Origin: Kyrpidia tusciae DSM 2912
Lineage (GTDB): Bacteria > Bacillota > Bacilli > Kyrpidiales > Kyrpidiaceae
Assembly (NCBI RefSeq): GCF_000092905.1
Contig: NC_014098.1
Coordinates: 1,550,001-1,614,000, forward strand
DNA: 64,000 nucleotides
Direction: 5' to 3'
Position numbers and translations under genes: made by a program. Below, piece by piece: positions 17,574-26,107 of this stretch; the stretch's first letter is position 1; each line of letters starts with the position of its first letter. Below the pieces are notes generated by a model. The model saw only the letters and a list, made by a program, of their open reading frames with translations. It did not search any database and had not been told where the DNA came from.

Positions 17574-17820
17574 GTGAATCCTTCCTGGTGGGCTGGTAAG
17601 ATTAAAGGGCTGGTGCAACGACCATATCCGATCATTCTATCCTACGTGCTTCCCAATGCGGGAGCGACATTCTGTGGTGCACCTGGTCGTCGTAGTCAGT
17701 CTATTCCGCGGGCTCAAGGCACCAAGCAGTGACGACCTGCCTTCGCCAGCCACCAAGGAAACAATTCAACACCAGGCCATTTTCATCCTTCTGCTGGTGC
17801 CGCCCCGGCGGCATGGCAGT
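17574..17820 (-). ncRNA. Candidate bridge-RNA region in the long non-coding end of the IS110 element
   Basis: In IS110-subgroup elements the non-coding end upstream of the transposase encodes a bridge RNA whose loops pair with target and donor DNA. This 247-base stretch is in the right place and contains short matches to the DNA it would have to recognise: CTATCCTA at 17637-17644 equals the left junction 16245-16252, TATCCG at 17625-17630 equals the right target flank 17822-17827, and CAGTCTAT at 17697-17704 resembles the right element end (GCAGTCTAT). Matches are short and the fold was not computed, so this is an inference from family knowledge. Confidence 0.5.
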
Positions 17821-19372
17821 CTATCCGGATAAGATTGCGGTGATTGATGATGATTATCGTTACACCTATCGTGAACTGGGGCAAAGAATCAACCGGCTGT
17901 CTCATGCTCTTCGTGGGGACGGAATTGGTAAGGGTGATCATGTAGCTGTCATATTACCCAATATTCACGAGATGATCGAATGTTTTTTTGGGATTGGCCA
18001 ATTGGGAGCCGTGGTGGTTCCTCTGAATTACCGATTAAACCCGGATGATTTCGCGTATATTCTCAACCACAGTGATGCCAAACTACTGATTCTGGATGCT
18101 GAATATGCGGCGGTAATCGAACAGATTCGAGATCGGCTCCCAGGAATTCGACAATTCGTCCTGGTCTCGCGGGGAGCCGCATCGAGCACACTTCCTCATA
18201 TCGAGTATGAACAATGGTTGTCTTCGGCTTCGCCCGACGACCCTCCGGCTGTCGATATTGATGAAAACCAAACGCTGACGATTAATTACACCAGTGGGAC
18301 CACGTCCAGGCCCAAGGGGGTCATGTTGACTCACCGCAATAATTACTTGAATGCGGCGAATTTCTTGTATCACTTGCAGGTCATTCACGATGACATGTAT
18401 CTGCACACATTACCGCTTTTTCATGTAAATGGTTGGGGAGGCGTATGGGCCACCACGGGTGCAGGGGCTACCCACGTATGCTTGCGCAAAGTTGACCCCG
18501 CCCGAATCATCTCTCTGTTCAACACTGAAAAGATCACTCTGTTGTGCGGAGCCCCAACGGTTCTGAACATGATGGTGAACGCCAAAGAGGCATCCGAGGT
18601 GGATCGTTCCATTCCGCGACGAATGGCGGTTGCCGGCTCCCCGCCGCCCGCGGCGGTTCTGAAAAGGGCGCATGAACTCCTCGCCCTGAATGTGATCCAC
18701 GTCTACGGAATGACAGAAACATCCCCTTTTATTACCTATTGCGAATGGAATCATCACTTCGATTCCCTGGACGATGAACAGAAGGCGACGGTGCGGGCGC
18801 GCCAGGGAATTGAACAGATGTTCAGTGGAGAAGTTCGAGTGGTCTCCCAGGAAGATCCGACCTGGGATGTGCGCTGGGATGGGCAGGAAATTGGAGAAAT
18901 CGTCACCCGGGGAAATGCCGTGATGGCCGGGTATTATAAACAGCCCGAAGAAACGGCCAAAACGATTATAGATGGCTGGCTGCATACAGGAGACCTGGCC
19001 GTGGTGCATCCGGACGGCTATATCGAGATCCTCGACCGGCAGAAAGATATCATTATCTCCGGCGGCGAAAATATCTCATCCACTGAGGTGGAGGGAGTGA
19101 TTTACCAGCATCCGGCAATTCTTGAAGCGGCGGTCATTGCGGTGCCGGACGAGAAATGGGGGGAAGTGCCCAAGGCTCTGGTGGTGGTAAAACCGGGTTT
19201 CTCGCTCACGGAATTGGAACTCATCAAGTATTGCCGAGAACGCCTGGCGCACTTCAAGGCGCCGAAATCTGTAGAGTTCGTGGAGTCTTTGCCACGAACC
19301 GCAACAGGGAAATTGCAAAAATTCAAATTAAGGGAAGCGTACTGGAAAGGTGTCCGAAAGCGGGTCCAATAA
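17813..19372 (+). CDS. AMP-forming acyl-CoA synthetase, 5' end replaced by IS110
   Basis: An ANL-superfamily enzyme that activates a carboxylic acid via an acyl-adenylate. Visible motifs are NYTSGTTSRPKGVMLTHRN (P-loop), HVYGMTETSPF, the GWLHTGDLAV hinge region and the C-terminal catalytic lysine in RTATGKLQKFKLR. The first 18 codons lie at 16195, beyond the inserted element. What remains can start at ATG 17813 (MAVYPDKIAV) or, within element sequence, at GTG 17729; neither has a good Shine-Dalgarno. It may be a weakly expressed truncated protein or a pseudogene. In the operon it would activate the acid made by the aldehyde dehydrogenase. Confidence 0.8.
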   Translation: MAVYPDKIAVIDDDYRYTYRELGQRINRLSHALRGDGIGKGDHVAVILPNIHEMIECFFGIGQLGAVVVPLNYRLNPDDFAYILNHSDAKLLILDAEYAAVIEQIRDRLPGIRQFVLVSRGAASSTLPHIEYEQWLSSASPDDPPAVDIDENQTLTINYTSGTTSRPKGVMLTHRNNYLNAANFLYHLQVIHDDMYLHTLPLFHVNGWGGVWATTGAGATHVCLRKVDPARIISLFNTEKITLLCGAPTVLNMMVNAKEASEVDRSIPRRMAVAGSPPPAAVLKRAHELLALNVIHVYGMTETSPFITYCEWNHHFDSLDDEQKATVRARQGIEQMFSGEVRVVSQEDPTWDVRWDGQEIGEIVTRGNAVMAGYYKQPEETAKTIIDGWLHTGDLAVVHPDGYIEILDRQKDIIISGGENISSTEVEGVIYQHPAILEAAVIAVPDEKWGEVPKALVVVKPGFSLTELELIKYCRERLAHFKAPKSVEFVESLPRTATGKLQKFKLREAYWKGVRKRVQ

Positions 19373-19424
19373 ACACCGATGGGCGGACAGGAGCCACGGT
19401 TAACGCTAATGAGGAGGTAAATTC

Positions 19425-20945
19425 ATGATTTACGAGCAACCGGGTCGTCGCGGAAGCAAGGTCAGTTTCCAAAGTCGTTATGGCAACTATATTGGGGGCA
19501 AGTGGGTGCCGCCGGTCAAAGGCAGTTATTTTGTGAACGTTTCGCCTGTGAACGGTCAGCCCTTTTGCGAAGTCGCCCGCTCGACTGCGGACGATATTGA
19601 ATTGGCCCTGGACGCCGCCCACGCGGCGAAAGAGGGCTGGGGTCGAACCTCCGTCGCGGAGAGGGCCAATATCCTGAACCGAATCGCCGATGAGATGGAA
19701 GTGAACTTGGAGAAGTTGGCAGTGGCGGAGGTGTGGGACAACGGAAAACCGATCCGGGAAGCTCTGGCTGCCGACATCCCCTTGGCGATCGACCATTTTC
19801 GCTATTTTGCAGGGGTGATCCGAGCCCAAGAGGGGGGCATCAGCGAAATCGACGCGGATACCGTGGCCTACCATTATCACGAACCCCTGGGTGTGGTCGG
19901 CCAGATCATCCCCTGGAACTTTCCCATCCTGATGGCGGCGTGGAAATTGGCACCAGCCCTGGCCGCCGGTAACTGCGTTGTTCTCAAACCGGCGGAGCAG
20001 ACTCCGGCGAGCATCATGATCCTGCTGGAGGTCGTGGGGGACATCATTCCCCCCGGGGTCGTCAATGTGGTCAATGGGTTCGGGGTGGAGGCCGGCAAAC
20101 CCCTCGCCCAGAATCGGCGGGTGAATAAAGTCGCGTTTACCGGCGAGACCACGACGGGTCGCCTGATCATGCAATATGCGTCGGAGAACATCATCCCCGT
20201 GACGCTGGAATTAGGTGGAAAATCGCCAAACATCTTCTTTGAGGATGTGATGGCCCAAGAAGATGAGTTTGTCGATAAAGCGTTGGAAGGGTTCACGATG
20301 TTTGCCCTCAACCAGGGCGAGGTGTGCACCTGCCCGTCCCGGGCGCTGATCCAAAAGAGCATCTACGACGAATTCCTGGAAAGGGCCGTGGAGCGCACCC
20401 GGGCGATTAAACAAGGCAATCCCTTGGATACCGAAACGATGATCGGGGCTCAGGCGTCGACTGACCAGATGGAGAAAATCCTTTCGTATATCGACCTCGG
20501 GAAACGGGAGGGCGCCGAACTGCTGCTGGGCGGAGAGCGCAACGAACTCCCGGGGGAGTTGGCGGCAGGGTATTATATCCAGCCGACGATTTTTGCCGGT
20601 CACAACAAAATGCGGATCTTTCAGGAGGAGATTTTTGGGCCGGTGTTGTCGGTCACATCCTTTGAGAACGCGAATCACGCGCTGGAGATCGCCAACGACA
20701 CCCTGTACGGTCTGGGGGCGGCGGTTTGGACCCGGGATATCAACAGGGCGTATCGGATGGGCCGGGGGATTCAAGCGGGTCGGGTTTGGGTGAACAATTA
20801 CCACGCCTACCCCGCCCATGCGGCGTTCGGCCGGTACAAGCAGTCGGGGATCGGCCGGGAAACCCACAAAATGATGCTGGAGCACTATCAACAGACGAAA
20901 AATTTGCTGATCAGCTACAGCACGAAGCCGTTGGGCTTTTTCTGA
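19425..20945 (+). CDS. NAD-dependent aldehyde dehydrogenase (AldB/AcoD/ExaC type)
   Basis: A 506-residue aldehyde dehydrogenase that oxidises an aldehyde to the acid. The catalytic cysteine is in [11 protein letters not shown] (C301, with C303 two residues on), the general base glutamate in LELGGKSPN, and the cofactor region in [21 protein letters not shown] and FTGETTTGR. The N-terminal [15 protein letters not shown] is typical of the acetaldehyde dehydrogenase group that co-occurs with DUF779 proteins, which is what follows here. AGGAGG precedes ATG 19425. It sits 52 bases after the acyl-CoA synthetase, in the order monooxygenase-synthetase-dehydrogenase. Confidence 0.93.
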   Translation: MIYEQPGRRGSKVSFQSRYGNYIGGKWVPPVKGSYFVNVSPVNGQPFCEVARSTADDIELALDAAHAAKEGWGRTSVAERANILNRIADEMEVNLEKLAVAEVWDNGKPIREALAADIPLAIDHFRYFAGVIRAQEGGISEIDADTVAYHYHEPLGVVGQIIPWNFPILMAAWKLAPALAAGNCVVLKPAEQTPASIMILLEVVGDIIPPGVVNVVNGFGVEAGKPLAQNRRVNKVAFTGETTTGRLIMQYASENIIPVTLELGGKSPNIFFEDVMAQEDEFVDKALEGFTMFALNQGEVCTCPSRALIQKSIYDEFLERAVERTRAIKQGNPLDTETMIGAQASTDQMEKILSYIDLGKREGAELLLGGERNELPGELAAGYYIQPTIFAGHNKMRIFQEEIFGPVLSVTSFENANHALEIANDTLYGLGAAVWTRDINRAYRMGRGIQAGRVWVNNYHAYPAHAAFGRYKQSGIGRETHKMMLEHYQQTKNLLISYSTKPLGFF

Positions 20946-20977
20946 GATGAGGCGCAGGCGAAGAGGGGGGCGTCGGG

Positions 20978-21346
20978 GTGGATACGCGGAAGGTGATAGC
21001 CACGGAGGCGGCGTTGCAGTTGATTGAGAAACTGAGATCGCTGCACGGGCCCCTGATGTTTCATCAATCGGGCGGGTGTTGCGACGGCAGTGCCCCGATG
21101 TGTTATCCCCAGGGGGAATTCAAGGTGGGGTCCCAGGACGTGCAGTTGGGCGAGATCGGAGGTTGTCCATTTTATATGAGCCGATCCCAGTACGAATACT
21201 GGCGGCACACCCAACTGATCATCGATGCGGTGCCGGGGCGGGGGAGTGGATTTTCCCTGGAAAGTCCTGAGGGGATGAGGTTTTTGACCCGTTCCCGCCC
21301 CTTTACGGATGAAGAAATGGAAGAAATTGATCGTGCTGAAGGTTAA
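20978..21346 (+). CDS. DUF779 family protein
   Basis: A 122-residue protein of the DUF779 family, a partner of aldehyde dehydrogenases in many genomes with no proven biochemical role. It contains the cysteine-rich signature HQSGGCCDGSAPMCYP and a further cysteine in IGGCPFYM, so metal binding is possible. The GTG at 20978 follows a GAGGGGGG-type Shine-Dalgarno. It is the last gene of the sigma-54-driven operon and converges on the activator gene. Confidence 0.87.
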   Translation: MDTRKVIATEAALQLIEKLRSLHGPLMFHQSGGCCDGSAPMCYPQGEFKVGSQDVQLGEIGGCPFYMSRSQYEYWRHTQLIIDAVPGRGSGFSLESPEGMRFLTRSRPFTDEEMEEIDRAEG

Positions 21347-21358
21347 GCAGGTGTATGG

Positions 21359-21415
21359 GGCCGCTGCCGAAGGTTTCCCGTTTATCGAGGGCCGAGGCTG
21401 CGGCCGCGTTTTCGT
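21359..21415 (+). terminator. Possible terminator between convergent genes
   Basis: GGCCGCTGCC (21359-21368) can pair with GGCTGCGGCC (21396-21405) with one mismatch around a long loop, followed by GCGTTTTCG. It lies in the 69-base gap between the convergent DUF779 and activator genes. The long loop makes it only moderately convincing. Confidence 0.4.
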
Positions 21416-23455
21416 TTACACCTCGATATTGTACTGTTTCAAGCGTTTATACAGTGTGCCTCGAGAAACCCCTATCACTCTCGCGGCCTTAGAAATGTTG
21501 TATCGCGTACTTTGCAGAACTGAGAGAATACGTTGTTTTTCCTCGTTGTCCGATCTCATCTGATTTATAGATTCATTTGATTTTGCAGTTTTTTCGGGAT
21601 GTGCGGACTCTTGACTGATGGATGTTCCCTGTCCAGCTTGTCGAATGTGCTCCGGGAGGTGTTCCGGACCAATTACGCCGCCATCGGCGAATAAAGAAGC
21701 ATATTCGATCGTGTTTTTTAATTCCCTCACGTTCCCTGGCCAATGATACGCGGTTAAATAGTGCAAGGTTTCCGGTGATATCGTGATGGAACGCCCGTTC
21801 CTTCCTGTCTTGCCATTGTGCATATTGTACAGAAAATACCCCACGAGCAGGGGGATGTCGCTCGGCCTTTCCCGGAGAGGAGGCAGGTACAGAGTCACCG
21901 TATTCAGGCGGAAGTATAGATCTAGGCGAAACTTTCCCTCCCGAATTGCTGTTTCGAGATCGCGATTCGCTGCAGCGATGATCCTGACGTTTACTGGACG
22001 GCTCTCATATTCCCCGATTCGTGTGACTTTCTTTTCTTGCAGGACGCGTAACAACATGGCCTGCACCGACACCGGAAGTTCGGAAATCTCGTCCAAAAAC
22101 AGCGTGCCACCGTTCGCCGATTCAAAAAGACCGACCTTCCCGGTCCGAAGAGCTCCGGTGAACGCTCCCGGAGCATATCCGAACAATTCGCTGGCAGCCA
22201 AATCATGGGTCACGACCGAGCAATTGTAGGCGAGAAATGGCTGATTTCGCCGATCGCTCATGGAATGAATATACTGGGCGATTTCTTCTTTTCCCGTGCC
22301 GCTCTCCCCGCAAAGCAAAACGGTGACGTCACGCGTTGCCACACGCCGGGCCCGATTCATGATTTCGATCCATTTTGGCGATTCACCCACAGGCGCTTGC
22401 AAAGACGCCGCCGTCTCTTCATCTGGCAAGTCAGGTGGGCAAGGAGAGTGCGAGACAGACAACTTGCTAGAATTCGGCAACACGATTTGGGCACGTTGTT
22501 CCAGCGCATGAGATCGCGAGTGTGGAATCTGGATCACGGCTCCAATGGGTCGTTCGTCAGACAGGATTGGAAAGACATTGACACTCATCATGGAGGGGGC
22601 GGTGTCTGTCTGCATATTTAAAGGCAACTCTGTCCACTTATTGGGTTTGACTTTATCAAAGTGTTCGAACATTTCGCTCCATTCCACGCGACGCACTCCG
22701 CAAGCAGCGAGGAGCCTGTTCCATTGTTCTACGAGAACATTCGTTCGGATCATCCGGCCTTCAGAATCGATACAAACGAGGATATCATTGGGAAGCGTCC
22801 AGGTCCAGTGCAAGAATTGATTTTCGAGGATGAGTTTCTCCATCTGCCGCTCCTTATTGAGCTCACGTTCGACCTTTTTCGCTAACAGGTTGGTCAATAA
22901 CAGGCTGTTGTCGGGAAACTCCTCGGCAAAACACGTCATGTCGATGACCCCGGCCACGGTGTGATCCGTCAGATCATACACAGGCGTTCCGGCACAGGAA
23001 AACGGTTGCCAAGATTCGCAGTAGTGTTCGGCATCGTTAATGACAACGCTTTCGCCAACGGCCAAGGCCGTGCCAATGGCATTGGTGCCAGTGTGTTCCT
23101 CCTTCCAAAGTCCTCCCGGAGAAAAGTGCACAGAACATAGCTGTTCGTATAGCCTTCCCCTTGCGAATAAATCGACGATTCTCCCTTCCTGGTCTGCTAT
23201 CGCGACGGCGTATTTCTCATCAAAAAACGGTTGTAACTCCCCCACGATATGAGCAACGACTCTTTGAATCCGCGGAAGCTGTCGATTACAGGGCTCTTGA
23301 TCGTCATAACATTCTGCCGGCGCCTGGCGAATGAGCGGATCAATACGATACTTTCGACTGCGTTCCCATGATTTCGAAATAACAACCCGTGCCCGCGGTT
23401 CATCGGTGGATTCGGAGAGGAATTGGTCCCGGGCTCGAATGCGTTTTTCGTACAT
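21416..23455 (-). CDS. Sigma-54-dependent transcriptional activator (AcoR/MimR type)
   Basis: A bacterial enhancer-binding protein of 679 residues, expected to open sigma-54 promoters when it senses the substrate. The N-terminal half has a GAF-type sensor (EEHTGTNAIGTALAVG, WQPFSCAGTPVYDL) and a PAS-like region. The AAA+ domain has Walker A GESGTGKE, the GAFTGA loop (GYAPGAFTGAL) that contacts sigma-54, Walker B GGTLFLDEI and WPGNVRELKN. The C-terminus is a Fis-type helix-turn-helix (YNISKAARVIGVSRGTLYKR). The gene lies convergent to the prm operon. Three -24/-12 promoters and five copies of one motif nearby make it the likely regulator of this block. Confidence 0.92.
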   Translation of the reverse strand: MYEKRIRARDQFLSESTDEPRARVVISKSWERSRKYRIDPLIRQAPAECYDDQEPCNRQLPRIQRVVAHIVGELQPFFDEKYAVAIADQEGRIVDLFARGRLYEQLCSVHFSPGGLWKEEHTGTNAIGTALAVGESVVINDAEHYCESWQPFSCAGTPVYDLTDHTVAGVIDMTCFAEEFPDNSLLLTNLLAKKVERELNKERQMEKLILENQFLHWTWTLPNDILVCIDSEGRMIRTNVLVEQWNRLLAACGVRRVEWSEMFEHFDKVKPNKWTELPLNMQTDTAPSMMSVNVFPILSDERPIGAVIQIPHSRSHALEQRAQIVLPNSSKLSVSHSPCPPDLPDEETAASLQAPVGESPKWIEIMNRARRVATRDVTVLLCGESGTGKEEIAQYIHSMSDRRNQPFLAYNCSVVTHDLAASELFGYAPGAFTGALRTGKVGLFESANGGTLFLDEISELPVSVQAMLLRVLQEKKVTRIGEYESRPVNVRIIAAANRDLETAIREGKFRLDLYFRLNTVTLYLPPLRERPSDIPLLVGYFLYNMHNGKTGRNGRSITISPETLHYLTAYHWPGNVRELKNTIEYASLFADGGVIGPEHLPEHIRQAGQGTSISQESAHPEKTAKSNESINQMRSDNEEKQRILSVLQSTRYNISKAARVIGVSRGTLYKRLKQYNIEV

Positions 23456-23679
23456 TGCGATCCCTCCTGCACAATCCTCTTACCGTTCGCGTTTCCGCCC
23501 GAGACCATTATACCGGTTTCCAGTGGTACAGTAAATATTTTTGTTCATTCCTGTATATAAAAACAATTATATACGATTACTTCTATTCCAGCAGCCGGCC
23601 CGATGGTCCTCGTGCATACGATCGGGATCATTAGCCCCACGTTAAAAGCACAGTCTGTCGTTAGAAGGAGGGGAAAGTC
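23456..23679. other. Divergent intergenic region (activator / ylxY)
   Basis: 224 bases between the start of the activator gene and that of ylxY. It includes an AT-rich stretch near 23530-23590 (TATATAAAAACAATTATATACG) that could hold promoters in both directions, but no clear -35/-10 pair was settled. No copy of the GTGAACAC motif is present, so there is no sign of autoregulation through that site. Confidence 0.4.
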
Positions 23680-24636
23680 TTGAAAAAACGTTTTCTCCCG
23701 ATCATCAGAATGTTGGTTGCCTTTCTTGTCATGACGGGAGTTTCCCGGTGGGCTGTTGATCTCCCGATACTTGCCATGGCAGCTTCAAGTCGTGTTGCCA
23801 GTTCATCGGAGTGGACCCGGGAGGACCTGGAACGTGAGGCGGCCAAGCTCGCAAGACCCCCTCAAAATGCCCGCATCGATCGGGTATGGAAAGCGATCCC
23901 CGATCTCAACGGCATCGAGGTGGATGTGGAAGAGACGTGGAAGCGGGTGCAGTCCGGGGTTCGGGGGGCCGGGGGAGGAATTCCGTGGGTCATTCGTCAA
24001 GTTCCCGCCGAAGTCAGGCTCAAAGACCTTCCTCCGGCGCCGATCTACCGTGGAAATGGCTCAAAAAAGCAGATGGCTCTCATGGTCAATGTTTCCTGGG
24101 GCGAAGAACATGTCCCCGACCTGCTTCAGGTGCTCGATCGGCACCGGGTGAAAGCCACCTTCTTTTTGGATGGCAAATGGGCGGCCGAACACAAGGATTT
24201 GGCTTCCGCCATTGCCAAAGCCGGCCATGAAATCGGAACCCACGGCTGGGGCCACCCGGATCTAAGGGGAAAATCTGTGGGACAGATCAGGCAGAATTTG
24301 GAGCGGAGCCGGAGGGTGATCGAGGAGGCGTCGGGCGTCCGTCCTGCCTTTTTTGCACCACCAGCCGGTTGGTACGACGATCGGGTCGTGAAGCAGGCCT
24401 GGGGCATGGGAATGTACACGATTATGTGGACTTTGGACACGGTAGACTGGAAAAGGCCCCCGGTTCATCTGATGGTTCGGCGGATCGTGGGGCATGCCGA
24501 ACCCGGGGCCCTGGTGTTGATGCATCCCACGCCGGGAACCCCGGCGGCCCTTGAGGGTATCATCCAAGGCCTTCGGGGCAAAGGATATGATCTTGTCACA
24601 GTGTCAAACCTCCTCTCACCGCAGCGGCCGCTTTAG
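23680..24636 (+). CDS. ylxY: Polysaccharide deacetylase-like protein YlxY
   Basis: A secreted or membrane-anchored NodB-fold protein of 318 residues. The N-terminus is a signal peptide/anchor (MKKRFLPIIRMLVAFLVMTG followed by a hydrophobic run). The NodB core is seen in ATFFLDGKWAAEH, GHEIGTHGWGHPDL, FFAPPAGWYDD and GALVLMHPTP. The usual first motif TFDDG is replaced by VNVSWGEEH, so the catalytic Asp-Asp pair is missing, as in YlxY-type proteins; one His of the zinc motif (HGWGHPDL) remains. TTG 23680 follows AGAAGGAGGGG. In B. subtilis ylxY lies between pnp and mlpA, which shows where the backbone resumes. Confidence 0.88.
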   Translation: MKKRFLPIIRMLVAFLVMTGVSRWAVDLPILAMAASSRVASSSEWTREDLEREAAKLARPPQNARIDRVWKAIPDLNGIEVDVEETWKRVQSGVRGAGGGIPWVIRQVPAEVRLKDLPPAPIYRGNGSKKQMALMVNVSWGEEHVPDLLQVLDRHRVKATFFLDGKWAAEHKDLASAIAKAGHEIGTHGWGHPDLRGKSVGQIRQNLERSRRVIEEASGVRPAFFAPPAGWYDDRVVKQAWGMGMYTIMWTLDTVDWKRPPVHLMVRRIVGHAEPGALVLMHPTPGTPAALEGIIQGLRGKGYDLVTVSNLLSPQRPL

Positions 24637-24714
24637 CGTACTGGAGGGATAACAGGGCGCCCGGGGCCGGATGTCCTCGTGGCCCCCTTGCAGACAGCCT
24701 GCCCACCCGCCACG

Positions 24715-24743
24715 TTGTGGTAGGTTCCGGATTCTGTTATAGT
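24715..24743 (+). promoter_or_regulatory. Sigma-A-type promoter of mlpA
   Basis: TTGTGG (24715-24720) and TATAGT (24738-24743) are spaced 17 bases apart, about 70 bases ahead of the gene. The -35 hexamer is the same as in the rnjB promoter of this window. Confidence 0.6.
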
Positions 24744-24816
24744 AGACGTGAATTGCGACGGCGCTCTGGGAAGCGCCGGTTCTGCGTTAAGGGTAGCGTG
24801 GACGAGGAGGATGAAC

Positions 24817-26064
24817 TTGATCGACCGGCAGCAGCTCTCCAACGGATTGACGGTGGTCGTGGAAGAGATTCCCGGCATCCGTTCTATTTCTGTGGGGATT
24901 TGGGTCGGGACGGGGTCCCGACATGAAACCCCCGAGATCAACGGGATCTCACACCTTATCGAACATATGTTGTTTAAGGGGACGGAGACAAGATCCGCCA
25001 AGGAATTGGCGGAAGTGTTCGATCACGTGGGGGGACAGGTGAACGCTTTTACCGCTAAAGAGTACACCTGTTTTTACGCCAAGGTCCTGGACCTTCATTT
25101 CAGGCGGGCCATGGAGACTTTGGCAGATATGTTTTTCCACTCCCGATTTGCCCCCGAGGAATTGGCGAAAGAACGCAAGGTGATCGTCGAAGAAATCCGC
25201 ATGTACGAGGATACGCCGGACGAACTGGTTCACGATCTCCTGGCCTCGGTAGTATGGGGCGATCACCCGCTGGGGTTCAACATACTGGGAACCGAACAGA
25301 CATTGCAAACCTTCGAGCGACAAAACCTGGTGGATTATCTGTCCCAGCGATACGTCGAGACCAACACGGTCATCACCGTGGCCGGTCACGTGCGGACCGA
25401 CGAGGTGATGGCTATTGTTGAGGAGCTGTTCGGGGGCCCGTGGAATCGCCGGGCCGAACGAGTAATCACCGAGCCGCCGACTTTTACGCCCGAGCGGGGC
25501 ACCCGGGTGAAACAGACCGAACAGGAACACTTCTGTTTGGCCGTACCCGGTCTGCCGGTGGACCACGAGGATTTGCACGCTATGATCTTATTGAACAACA
25601 CCCTGGGCGGGACGATGAGCTCCCGGTTGTTTCAGTCGATTCGCGAGGAAAAGGGCATGGCTTATTCGATTTATTCCTACCACACGGCGTACCGGGATAC
25701 GGGGCTCTTGGGAATTTATGCCGGAATGGCGCCCGAATATACCGGGGAGGTCGTTCGGGAAGTACGCCGGATTTTTGAAGACGTCGCCGAATCCGGGATC
25801 ACGGAGGGAGAACTGGAGCGCGGTAAGGAACAAGTAAAAGGAAGCCTCATGCTCAGCCTGGAGAGTACCACCAGTCGGATGACCCGATTGGGCAAGAATG
25901 AACTGCTTCTCGGACGGCACTACACCCTGGACGAGACCCTGGAGCGAATCGATGCAGTGACGTTGGAGGATGTCCGACGGGTGGCGCAATGCTTGCGAAA
26001 TGTTCCGGCCGTGGCGGCGGTGGGCCCGGTGCCCGGAGAGGAATTGGAAAGGTTGTTCGATTGA
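24817..26064 (+). CDS. mlpA: M16 family zinc protease MlpA (YmxG)
   Basis: A processing-peptidase-like zinc protease of 415 residues. The inverted zinc motif HLIEH (H-x2-E-H) lies at about residues 47-51, with the distal glutamate in IVEEIRMYEDTP. The C-terminal M16 half has the NNTLGGTMSSRLFQSIREEKGMAYS motif. TTG 24817 is chosen because GAGGAGG at 24804-24810 is 6 bases upstream and the protein then begins like B. subtilis MlpA; ATG 24811 abuts the Shine-Dalgarno, and the longer frame back to 24748 has no support. It lies between ylxY and dut. Confidence 0.92.
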   Translation: MIDRQQLSNGLTVVVEEIPGIRSISVGIWVGTGSRHETPEINGISHLIEHMLFKGTETRSAKELAEVFDHVGGQVNAFTAKEYTCFYAKVLDLHFRRAMETLADMFFHSRFAPEELAKERKVIVEEIRMYEDTPDELVHDLLASVVWGDHPLGFNILGTEQTLQTFERQNLVDYLSQRYVETNTVITVAGHVRTDEVMAIVEELFGGPWNRRAERVITEPPTFTPERGTRVKQTEQEHFCLAVPGLPVDHEDLHAMILLNNTLGGTMSSRLFQSIREEKGMAYSIYSYHTAYRDTGLLGIYAGMAPEYTGEVVREVRRIFEDVAESGITEGELERGKEQVKGSLMLSLESTTSRMTRLGKNELLLGRHYTLDETLERIDAVTLEDVRRVAQCLRNVPAVAAVGPVPGEELERLFD

Positions 26065-26107
26065 GGTGTCTGTTGAGGTGTCTAGGGAAAGAAGCGAGGT
26101 GCGGACG

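Larger units (their letters stand above)
16251..17820 (-). mobile_element. IS110-family insertion sequence, about 1.57 kb
   Basis: The limits come from the interrupted acyl-CoA synthetase reading frame, with a 6-base identity (CTATCC) at both junctions. The element carries one transposase on the minus strand, about 105 bases of non-coding DNA downstream of it and about 247 bases upstream. No clear terminal inverted repeats are seen, as expected for IS110. The longer non-coding end lies upstream of the transposase, as in the IS110 subgroup rather than IS1111. The boundary could slide within the 6-base identity. Confidence 0.85.

Noticed and set aside
17729-17812. Longer start of the acyl-CoA synthetase at GTG 17729
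   Set aside because: The sequence lies inside the IS110 element and its residues do not match the family; the original start is at 16195.
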